Origin: Spirochaetia bacterium
Lineage (GTDB): Bacteria; Spirochaetota; Spirochaetia; CADAEX01
DNA length: 38,520 bases
Direction of reading: 5' to 3'
Assembly (NCBI GenBank): GCA_017649605.1
Contig: JAGCGL010000107.1
Span: 1-38,520, forward strand
The translations under genes and the position numbers were made by a program. Shown here in pieces: positions 33,055 to 38,520 of the stretch. Below the pieces are notes generated by a model. That model was given only the letters and a program-made list of their open reading frames with translations, did not search any database and was not told where the DNA came from. Every line of letters begins with the position of its first letter. The stretch's first letter is position 1.

Positions 33055-33323
33055 GTTCAAATCCTCTTGGGCAGAAGTTTCGGACCTTCATCTCATTTAG
33101 AGCAAGCCCCACCCTGTTATATAACGAAAGAAAAGAGCCCAGAAAGCAGGTGTCGAGATATTGTGGACTGCCGGTATAAGCTTGGCAATCTTGGAAGAAT
33201 GACAGATTGCCTGCGCTTGTCGGCAGGATCACACCTAATCGAGACACCTGTTTATCTGGGCTTTGTTTACGATTATCACAGGGTGGGGTTTGTGAAAAAA
33301 TATGCCCAAGAGGATTTGAACCT
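33053..33323. repeat. 271-bp imperfect inverted repeat ending in tRNA-Arg 3' sequence
   Basis: The outermost 21 bases (33053-33073) are an exact inverted copy of 33303-33323, the T-arm and 3' acceptor part of tRNA-Arg. Nested matches continue inward. CCCCACCCTGT (33107-33117) pairs with 33278-33288, AGCCCAGA (33136-33143) with 33255-33262, and CAGGTGTC (33147-33154) with 33243-33250. CTGCCG (33168-33173) pairs with 33221-33226 and GGCAATCT (33184-33191) with 33204-33211, leaving a 12-nt loop. The arms differ by scattered substitutions and small indels. No coding potential is apparent. It could be a foldback element, a tRNA-linked insertion remnant or a structured RNA. Confidence 0.85.
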
Positions 33324-33374
33324 CCGACCCTCAGATCCGCAATCTGATACTCTATCCAGCTGAGCTATGGGCAC
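33301..33374 (-). tRNA. tRNA-Arg (anticodon GCG)
   Basis: Minus-strand cloverleaf with acceptor GTGCCCA/TGGGCAT (one G-U pair) and D-arm GCTC...GAGT. The anticodon stem TCAGA/TCTGA has loop TTGCGGA, giving anticodon GCG. The T-arm is GGAGG-TTCAAAT-CCTCT and the discriminator A. The sequence matches bacterial tRNA-Arg elsewhere. GCG rather than the usual ACG (inosine-modified) is noteworthy. Its 3' end forms one outer end of the inverted repeat. Confidence 0.88.
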
Positions 33375-33388
33375 ACGGGATAAAAAAA

Positions 33389-33475
33389 CGGAGAGAGGCG
33401 GATTCGAACCGCCGATACCGTTACCAGTATACTTCCTTAGCAGGGAAGCGCCTTCGGCCTCTCGGCCATCTCTCC
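33389..33475 (-). tRNA. tRNA-Ser (anticodon GCT)
   Basis: A class II tRNA with a long variable arm. Acceptor is GGAGAGA/TCTCTCC, anticodon loop CTGCTAA (GCT, Ser AGC/AGU), T-arm GGCGG-TTCGAAT-CCGCC and discriminator G. It is the middle gene of a three-tRNA operon. Confidence 0.93.
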
Positions 33476-33485
33476 AAGAAAAACA

Positions 33486-33570
33486 CGGAGAAGGTGGGAT
33501 TCGAACCCACGGATGCTCGCACATCAACGGTTTTCAAGACCGCCGCCTTAAACCGCTCGGCCACCTCTCC
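33486..33570 (-). tRNA. tRNA-Ser (anticodon TGA)
   Basis: A class II tRNA with a long variable arm. The acceptor arm is GGAGAGG/CTTCTCC, the anticodon loop CTTGAAA (TGA, Ser UCN), the T-arm GTGGG-TTCGAAT-CCCAC and the discriminator G. It is the first gene of the Ser-Ser-Arg operon. Confidence 0.93.
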
Positions 33571-33585
33571 TATTCCCTTCAAGTG

Positions 33586-33614
33586 ATTTTATAGACAGCA
33601 AAAGTATTTGTCAA
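33586..33614 (-). promoter_or_regulatory. Promoter of the Ser-Ser-Arg tRNA operon
   Basis: On the minus strand TTGACA (33614-33609) and TAAAAT (33591-33586) are separated by 17 bp. The predicted start lies about 9 nt before the first tRNA. Confidence 0.75.
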
Positions 33615-33640
33615 TATAAAACCCTTATAATAAATTTTAC

Positions 33641-33669
33641 TTCACTTATTTGAAAATATGTATTATAAT
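33641..33669 (+). promoter_or_regulatory. Promoter of trx
   Basis: TTCACT (33641-33646) and TATAAT (33664-33669) are separated by 17 bp, with a leader of about 22 nt carrying GGAGGG before the start codon. Confidence 0.6.
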
Positions 33670-33698
33670 ATAAGATGGACCTTGAGGAGGGTAAAAAT

Positions 33699-34013
33699 AT
33701 GCTTAAATTTGCAAACGATAGAGACTTTGATGAAATCCTGAGAAGCTCAAAACCACTGGTGATGATTGACTTCTTTGCCACATGGTGCGGACCATGCACA
33801 AAACTGCATCCTATTCTGGAGAAGCTTGCAGCCGCTTCAGATGCTTATGACATTGTTAAAGTGGATGTGGATGAGAACCCTGCCCTCGCCGAGAAATTCA
33901 GCGTTTCTGCTGTACCTACTCTTCTTATCTTCAAAGATGGCAAGTCAATAAGCCGCTCAGAAGGATATTTCGACTTCGAGACACTGAAAGCAAAGCTGGA
34001 CGAACTTCTCTGA
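33699..34013 (+). CDS. trxA: Thioredoxin
   Basis: A cytoplasmic disulfide reductant of 104 residues, the normal length. It has the active site FFATWCGPCTKLHP, KVDVDENPALAEKFSVSAVPTLLIFKDG with the cis-Pro, and the C-terminal helix. ATG 33699 follows GAGGAGGG at ideal spacing; the earlier in-frame ATG (33675) lies in the leader. No thioredoxin reductase is adjacent. The stop is 3 nt from that of the convergent membrane-protein gene. Confidence 0.95.
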   Translation: MLKFANDRDFDEILRSSKPLVMIDFFATWCGPCTKLHPILEKLAAASDAYDIVKVDVDENPALAEKFSVSAVPTLLIFKDGKSISRSEGYFDFETLKAKLDELL

Positions 34014-34016
34014 TCT

Positions 34017-34604
34017 TCAGGCTTTAGGTTCTTTTTCTTTCTGCCCGATCCCTATCATGATATCCCCTATCTTGATAAATCGGGCACGTTGTTTTCTAAG
34101 GGCTACAACAAATCCTACAACAAACACAACTAAAAGCGCAGCCAGAATCAAGGCGTTGATGGCAAGACCCTGCTTGAACAGCCATACTGCATAGGCGGTG
34201 ACAGAAATCATGAGGGCTGGAACGAAAAGAAGGGCAAAAAAGTCAAATATGCCGGCTACAGTCAGCTTGCCGTCCTGATAAACAATGACACCGTGGAGCA
34301 CCGAGAGATATGATCTTTTCTTGATTCCGAAACCACCCTTTCCAGGCCTGTCGAAAAAGCCGATAGCATTCTTGGCCAGAGGGGCGAACTCAATATCAGA
34401 CTTATATTTTTTATCAGCATTCTCCCGCTTGGAGAGAAGGTCAACCCGCTTGATATTGAAATGGTACGGAAAATCGAACTCCTTTGAGAAGAAAGTGATT
34501 CCTTTTGTGTAGTAGAACCTTTTCCATGTGGTGCGGCATATTGTATCAGCAAGACCGCTTAAAGTAAGAATCAATATAACAATAATACCAAGACCAAATC
34601 CCAT
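34017..34604 (-). CDS. Inner-membrane protein of unknown function
   Basis: I do not recognise the family. The 195 residues include an N-terminal membrane segment (GFGLGIIVILILTLSGLA). A soluble portion of about 85 residues rich in charged and aromatic positions follows. Two closely spaced membrane segments (about 115-140 and 145-170) and a basic tail end the protein. It starts 10 nt after the stop of the GerMN gene, so the two form an operon and may act together at the cell envelope (inference). Confidence 0.72.
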   Translation of the reverse strand: MGFGLGIIVILILTLSGLADTICRTTWKRFYYTKGITFFSKEFDFPYHFNIKRVDLLSKRENADKKYKSDIEFAPLAKNAIGFFDRPGKGGFGIKKRSYLSVLHGVIVYQDGKLTVAGIFDFFALLFVPALMISVTAYAVWLFKQGLAINALILAALLVVFVVGFVVALRKQRARFIKIGDIMIGIGQKEKEPKA

Positions 34605-34614
34605 TTCTCAATCC

Positions 34615-35424
34615 TCAGAACGAATTTTTAGTAAGCGGCTTCTCTGTATAGACGCTTTCGGACATATAAGGAACAACCTTGCCATCTATAAGGAACTGCA
34701 CTGCCTTTACAGTAGGGAACTCGCAGGCGGTGTAGATAACCTGCTTAAGCTGGTTCTTCATCCCCTCGGTTCCAAATGTATTAAACATGAATTCCTCGGA
34801 AAAGTCCATAGTGGCAATTCCATCGCTCACCCGTATGCTCTTAAGCTTAGTCCCTTCGGGAATAAGGGAAAGATAGCCCTGGTTGATCTCGTCGGGCGAA
34901 GCCCCTTCAAGAAGGACATCCATTACTGCCTGGAGCGGAGAACCAGAAACCTGGACATTGCGGTTCAGCTTGCTCAGCTTTATATCGCCACTGCCCGAGA
35001 AGAAGACAAAGTAGAGGGCAGAATTCCTGAATGTGCTCTGTATCTGCTTAGGCGGCTCCTGCTTCTTGGGAGATGGTTTATCCTTGTCATCAGAGACAAC
35101 CTGGTTTCCCAGCTTGATTATAGTGTTCTTGCCATCATCTTTCGGAGCCTCTTTCTTAGCTGTGCTCTTTGTTGATGACGATGTTCCCTTCTTGTTTCCC
35201 GGCGATTCGATATCCTCCACCACCAGAGGCTTATCCTCTTTCTTAAGGCTGCTGAACAGCTTTGTGTTGGAGAGTATCCTCTCAAGATCCTTATGAGTGA
35301 AGAAGAAGATGACACCTAAGAGTATCACCAGCATGATCCAGAAGGAAGCACCCAGATGTAAACCTTTTTTCTTGCGTCTTTTTTTACCGGTTGAACGTGT
35401 CTTTCTAGCAGGTTGTTTTCCCAT
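34615..35424 (-). CDS. Membrane-anchored GerMN-domain protein
   Basis: The 269-residue protein has a very basic cytoplasmic N-terminus (QPARKTRSTGKKRRKKKG) and one membrane segment (ASFWIMLVILLGVIFFF). A low-complexity Lys/Ser linker (about 55-110) leads to a GerMN domain (about 125-255). The domain shows the typical LFFSGSGDIKL-, PLQAVMDVLLEGASPDE-, LIPEGTKLKSIRVSDGIATMDFSEEF- and MKNQLKQVIYTACEFPTVKAVQFLIDGK-type segments. GerMN is named from spore proteins GerM and LpqB but also occurs in spirochaetes; an envelope or peptidoglycan role is likely. It is upstream of an unknown membrane protein in the same operon. Confidence 0.85.
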   Translation of the reverse strand: MGKQPARKTRSTGKKRRKKKGLHLGASFWIMLVILLGVIFFFTHKDLERILSNTKLFSSLKKEDKPLVVEDIESPGNKKGTSSSTKSTAKKEAPKDDGKNTIIKLGNQVVSDDKDKPSPKKQEPPKQIQSTFRNSALYFVFFSGSGDIKLSKLNRNVQVSGSPLQAVMDVLLEGASPDEINQGYLSLIPEGTKLKSIRVSDGIATMDFSEEFMFNTFGTEGMKNQLKQVIYTACEFPTVKAVQFLIDGKVVPYMSESVYTEKPLTKNSF

Positions 35425-35477
35425 ATATAGAATATCGGCAGAAAATGAGATTTTATTAGGTTTTTCAGGGGGAAAAT

Positions 35478-35503
35478 CCCCGGACCGTCAGTACAGTCCG
35501 GGT
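35478..35503 (-). terminator. Terminator after the PiT gene
   Basis: On the minus strand CCCGGAC and GTCCGGG form a 7-bp stem around a loop of about 10 nt, followed by GATTTT. The T-run is short, so it is a moderate terminator. Confidence 0.65.
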
Positions 35504-35507
35504 GTTA

Positions 35508-36521
35508 TTATGAGAAATGGAAGAAGTTCTTGAGTACGAAGTAAATACCGTAGGAAAGAACAAATCCCATGATCGGGGTGAAGATCCATCCGAGGATAGT
35601 TCTTCTGAGAGCTTTGATACTTGTTCTGTTGATCTGTTTTCTATAGATACCGATTGCCAGTGTACCGCCTACCAGAGCCATTGCAGAGGATACAGGGATA
35701 CCTACTACAGCATAAATCTGCATAACGATTGCCATGGAGATAACGGCCAGGAAGGATCCGAACTTTGTAAGCTCAACCAGCTCCTTTCCTACTGTCTTCA
35801 TAACCTTGTCGGTGATCTGCTTTCCATAGGTGAGAACTCCAAGACAGATACTCAGTGCACCGAGCCAGATAGCACCGTTTGCATTAAGCAGTGTTCCGTA
35901 GTAGACACCGGTAACGTTTGCCAGGTTGTTTGCGCCAAGGGCGTATGAGCCGTAGCATCCGGCCAAAATTACACCTACATTAAGGATAGTGTTATATCTT
36001 TTCTGATGTGCTTTATCTGCCTCTGTATTCATCTCTCCATTCTTATCTGCAATTCCCATCTTGTTAAAAATCTTTGCGAAGAGAGGATAAAGGATAAATG
36101 TGAGGATAATACATCCACCAGGAGTAAGAATCCAAGAGAGCATCATGCTCCAGACCTTTGGTGGCATTGTGAAGCTTGAGCCGTCATTCACCACTGCAAT
36201 ACCGATGATTGCACCCAGCATAGCCTGTGATGTAGAGGCTGGAAGGCTGAATTTACCGGCCATGATAAGAACTGTAGTTGCTGCTACAAACGCAGAGATA
36301 AATGCCGAGAGGTTGGTCTGCTTTGCCAGACTTCCCAAGTTCTCAAGTCCTGCTTTTCCCTGAAGAAGCGCACCTACAATGATAAAAACACAGAGCAGAA
36401 TTGCTATGGTTTTCCATTTCAGCATCTTTGTTATGTATGCTGTACCGAAAATGTGAGACGGGTCATTCACTCCGAGGGACCAGCCCATGTAGAGCCCGCT
36501 CAAGAGCCAAAAATACTGCAT
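35508..36521 (-). CDS. PiT-family inorganic phosphate transporter
   Basis: A 337-residue inner-membrane symporter for phosphate or metal-phosphate. Both halves carry the PiT repeat: GWSLGVNDPSHIFGTA near the N-terminus (canonical GxNDxAN altered to GVNDPSH) and GSYALGANNLANVTGVYYG in the second half. FSLPASTSQAMLGAIIG and VGIPVSSAMALVGGTLAIG are the internal S/T-rich hairpins. No PhoU-like partner gene lies next to it. AAGGAG precedes ATG 36521. Confidence 0.9.
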   Translation of the reverse strand: MQYFWLLSGLYMGWSLGVNDPSHIFGTAYITKMLKWKTIAILLCVFIIVGALLQGKAGLENLGSLAKQTNLSAFISAFVAATTVLIMAGKFSLPASTSQAMLGAIIGIAVVNDGSSFTMPPKVWSMMLSWILTPGGCIILTFILYPLFAKIFNKMGIADKNGEMNTEADKAHQKRYNTILNVGVILAGCYGSYALGANNLANVTGVYYGTLLNANGAIWLGALSICLGVLTYGKQITDKVMKTVGKELVELTKFGSFLAVISMAIVMQIYAVVGIPVSSAMALVGGTLAIGIYRKQINRTSIKALRRTILGWIFTPIMGFVLSYGIYFVLKNFFHFS

Positions 36522-36547
36522 AGTTTTCTCCTTACTTATAAAAAAGG

Positions 36548-36577
36548 ATTATATCAAATTTCGCGATTAATTGTCTA
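36548..36577 (-). promoter_or_regulatory. Promoter of the PiT gene
   Basis: On the minus strand TAGACA (36577-36572) and TATAAT (36553-36548) are separated by 18 bp. No PHO-box-like repeat was noticed. Confidence 0.6.
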
Positions 36578-36609
36578 TATGATTATGTCTTAAAATATGA
36601 ATTAATATG

Positions 36610-36638
36610 TTTACTTCACAAAAAAGTTATATTAGAAT
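36610..36638 (+). promoter_or_regulatory. Promoter of the GNAT-ankyrin-YigZ operon, probably leaderless
   Basis: TTTACT (36610-36615) and TAGAAT (36633-36638) are separated by 17 bp. Six bases separate the -10 box from ATG 36645, which therefore coincides with the predicted transcription start. No Shine-Dalgarno sequence is present. Confidence 0.6.
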
Positions 36639-36644
36639 AGTTAT

Positions 36645-37082
36645 ATGGCAAGTAATACAACAATCAGAAAAGCTTCTGCTGCAGATGCCGAAACTATCTA
36701 CCGGTTCATCTGCCGGCTTGAGGGAGAAGATCCCACCAGAGAAGAGTTTGACTCAATCTTCCTTAAGAACCTTGAGAGTCCTGATTGCTACTACCTTATA
36801 GCAGAGAATAATGGCCAGGGTGTGGCATTTGTGGGAATGCAGATTCAGAGCGTTCTGCACCATACTGCCAAGATTGCAGAGATTATCGAAATGTTTGTGA
36901 TGCCGGAGCACCGGGGTGATGGAATAGGAGAGATGCTTTACTGGCACACTAAGGACATTGCCCAGGAAAGGGGCTGCAAATTCTTCGAGGTTGCCTGCAA
37001 CAACGTGAGGGAACGGGCTCTGGACTTCTTCTCCAAGATGGGATTTGAGAAAACACACTGCAAATTCACCGAAAGACTTTGA
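36645..37082 (+). CDS. GNAT-family N-acetyltransferase
   Basis: A 145-residue acetyl-CoA-dependent acetyltransferase. The N-terminus TIRKASAADAETIYRFICRLEGE opens the fold. AEIIEMFVMPEHRGDGIGEMLYWHTKDIAQERGC gives strand 4 and the acetyl-CoA loop (R/Q-x-x-G-x-G/A: EHRGDGIG). EVACNNVRERALDFFSKMGFEKTH is the usual C-terminal Asn/Phe region. The acceptor is unknown. It is the first gene of an operon with the ankyrin and YigZ proteins. Confidence 0.9.
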   Translation: MASNTTIRKASAADAETIYRFICRLEGEDPTREEFDSIFLKNLESPDCYYLIAENNGQGVAFVGMQIQSVLHHTAKIAEIIEMFVMPEHRGDGIGEMLYWHTKDIAQERGCKFFEVACNNVRERALDFFSKMGFEKTHCKFTERL

Positions 37083-37092
37083 TGAGGAATAT

Positions 37093-37770
37093 ATGACTGT
37101 CTCAGATTTTACAAAAGCTGCCGCAGATGGCAACCTTGAAGCACTTCAGGAAGGGATAAATACTTTTAAAAATATCGATACTTTGGATCAGGATAACCAG
37201 ACCGCCTTGGGAAAAGCTGTGCTGGCAGGCCAGCTGGATGCGGCCCAGATGCTGCTGAACGCCAAAGCTTCTGCAAAGGTAAAACTTACAGATGACAAGA
37301 CTATAATCCAGTGGGCACGGGAGCAGAAGGACAACGATATTGCATTTCTTATTCTCCTCTACAACTACATGGACAGGATTGCCTACTCCACCAACATCTG
37401 GGAAAAGACACGGAAGACTTTCAAACGGCCCGATGACTGCCGTTACTGCGATATCTGCTCTGGAAAGATTCAGGAGGAGGACAGCCTTGCCCTTGACCTG
37501 GACGAGGTGTTTGAGAGTGTTCCATACACCGAGCGGCTTTACCAGCAGTGTCTTGCCCTCAAGGCACCTCAGTTCAGCAATAAAAGCAAGAAAGAGATTC
37601 TTGATTATGTCAAAGAACAGATTAAGAACAACAACAAAAGCGACTGCTACATGGTCTGCAATAACTGCACTGCCCGGTTCTTCCAGAATATTGTCTACGG
37701 AAACTGCCAGAACGATCTTATTGATGCAGTGAACGAGATCATGGATCAGGCAAACCCTGAAGAGAAGTGA
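37093..37770 (+). CDS. Ankyrin-repeat protein with C-terminal Cys pairs
   Basis: A 225-residue cytoplasmic protein. Two to three ankyrin repeats are visible at the N-terminus (TKAAADGNLEALQEGINTF, DQDNQTALGKAVLAGQLDAAQMLLNAKASA, DKTIIQWAREQKDNDIAFLIL). After residue 115, CRYCDIC and CYMVCNNC form two Cys-pair motifs some 75 residues apart, consistent with a zinc-binding module. The function is unknown. ATG 37093 has GAGG 6-7 nt upstream and is 10 nt after the acetyltransferase stop; the longer reading from 37045 overlaps that gene. The stop overlaps the yigZ start. Confidence 0.82.
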   Translation: MTVSDFTKAAADGNLEALQEGINTFKNIDTLDQDNQTALGKAVLAGQLDAAQMLLNAKASAKVKLTDDKTIIQWAREQKDNDIAFLILLYNYMDRIAYSTNIWEKTRKTFKRPDDCRYCDICSGKIQEEDSLALDLDEVFESVPYTERLYQQCLALKAPQFSNKSKKEILDYVKEQIKNNNKSDCYMVCNNCTARFFQNIVYGNCQNDLIDAVNEIMDQANPEEK

Positions 37771-38375
37771 TGGCAGAGACCCTTCTTATCCCAGCAGGAG
37801 AAAGCTATAGCGAACTGGTGGAAAAACATTCCCGGTTCATAGCCCAGTGTTTCTCCATCTCCGATGAGAAGGAAGCCAAAGAGATAGTAAAAAAGCTGTG
37901 GGAAGCGCACCCTGGGGCCCGCCATATTGTATGGGCCTTTATAACAGGAGAGAAAAACAGCCAGAACATGGGTATGAGCGACGATGGCGAGCCCAAGGGT
38001 ACCGCCGGACGCCCAGTGCTGAACGTGCTCTCGGGGTCTGGCATAACCAATGTGCTATGCACTGTTGTGCGCTACTTCGGCGGCACACTGCTGGGGACCG
38101 GCGGGCTGGTTAAAGCTTATTCACAGAGCGCAAAGGATGCTATAGAAAAACTGCCTGTTAAGCCCTTGGCAAAAGAGACTTCCTTTGCCTTCCAGATCGG
38201 TTACGATATCTACGATTCAATCAAATATTTACTTAAAAAATATGAGGTCCGCATTACAGACGAGAACTTTGCAGAGGCCATAAAAATAAATGCTGTTGTA
38301 AAAGAGTCGCTGTTTGCAGATGTGGAAAATGAGATAATGCAGCTGACAGCTGGAAAAGTTAAAATCGAAAAGTAA
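37770..38375 (+). CDS. yigZ: YigZ/IMPACT-family protein
   Basis: A 201-residue protein of the UPF0029/IMPACT family, related to the eukaryotic regulator of GCN2; the bacterial role is poorly defined, possibly in translation. The N-terminal domain shows VEKHSRFIAQCFSISDEKEAKEIV, HPGARHIVWAF, SDDGEPKGTAGRPVLNVL and VVRYFGGTLLGTGGLVKAYSQSAKDAI, all family signatures. A small C-terminal ferredoxin-like domain follows. ATG 37770 overlaps the preceding stop (TGATG), so it is translationally coupled. It converges on the 5S rRNA gene. Confidence 0.95.
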   Translation: MAETLLIPAGESYSELVEKHSRFIAQCFSISDEKEAKEIVKKLWEAHPGARHIVWAFITGEKNSQNMGMSDDGEPKGTAGRPVLNVLSGSGITNVLCTVVRYFGGTLLGTGGLVKAYSQSAKDAIEKLPVKPLAKETSFAFQIGYDIYDSIKYLLKKYEVRITDENFAEAIKINAVVKESLFADVENEIMQLTAGKVKIEK

Positions 38376-38389
38376 CAAGAAATAAAAAA

Positions 38390-38499
<110 letters not shown>

Positions 38500-38520
38500 T
38501 GACTTTTGCTCTGCATTTCC

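Noticed and set aside
33053..33323. Integron attC site or direct-repeat att pair
   Set aside because: The tRNA copies are inverted, not direct. The element is far longer than normal attC sites, and no clear RYYYAAC/GTTRRRY pair or integrase gene is present.

Overview
The window reads as a chromosomal segment of a spirochaete, most likely a Treponema-like anaerobe. This is inferred from gene content, since no 16S rRNA is present. The pointers are an archaeal/spirochaete-type UMP kinase, a secreted cyclophilin-FKBP fusion of a kind known from Treponema, a methionine synthase without its own reactivation domain, a GerMN protein in a presumably non-sporulating cell, and an [FeFe]-hydrogenase maturase (HydE) beside the redox regulator Rex. 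Most of the window is gene-dense housekeeping DNA of moderate GC. About 29.5-33.7 kb is clearly AT-richer and looks accessory.

Left part (1-12.3 kb): tRNA-Pro diverges from nth. A secreted HExxH protein lies opposite rex-serC-serA, which starts with a perfect Rex operator. hydE and a small unknown gene form a minus-strand pair facing serA. They are followed by an MGH1-like glycosidase, a large RluA-type pseudouridine synthase, a CofE-like ligase and a sodium:solute symporter. The symporter is preceded by a complete T-box leader whose specifier codon reads UAC (Tyr).

Centre (12.3-29.5 kb): an unknown gene and cstA; a Phd/VapC-type toxin-antitoxin pair; GPH symporter-TPR-adk on the minus strand; a biotin block (birA, bioY, ECF ATPase, ECF T-component); the cyclophilin-FKBP protein; a methionine block (stand-alone MetH reactivation protein, MetH, and an ACT plus metallo-beta-lactamase-fold protein); a small heat-shock gene behind a textbook sigma-54 promoter; era, pyrH and a DUF2271 protein.

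Right part (29.5-38.5 kb): two paralogous lipoproteins, one interrupted by an in-frame TGA at codon 30. Next come a second toxin-antitoxin pair and a 271-bp imperfect inverted repeat whose outer ends are the 3' part of tRNA-Arg, then a Ser-Ser-Arg tRNA operon. The end holds thioredoxin, a membrane protein, a GerMN protein, a PiT phosphate transporter, GNAT-ankyrin-YigZ, and a 5S rRNA on the minus strand that marks the distal end of an rRNA operon.

Points most worth following up: the Tyr T-box outside its usual phyla, the sigma-54-driven hsp20 with repeated upstream elements, the tRNA-ended foldback, the ACT/MBL protein in the methionine operon, the nonsense-interrupted lipoprotein, and a group of genes whose -10 box sits only 4-8 nt before the start codon (probable leaderless mRNAs).
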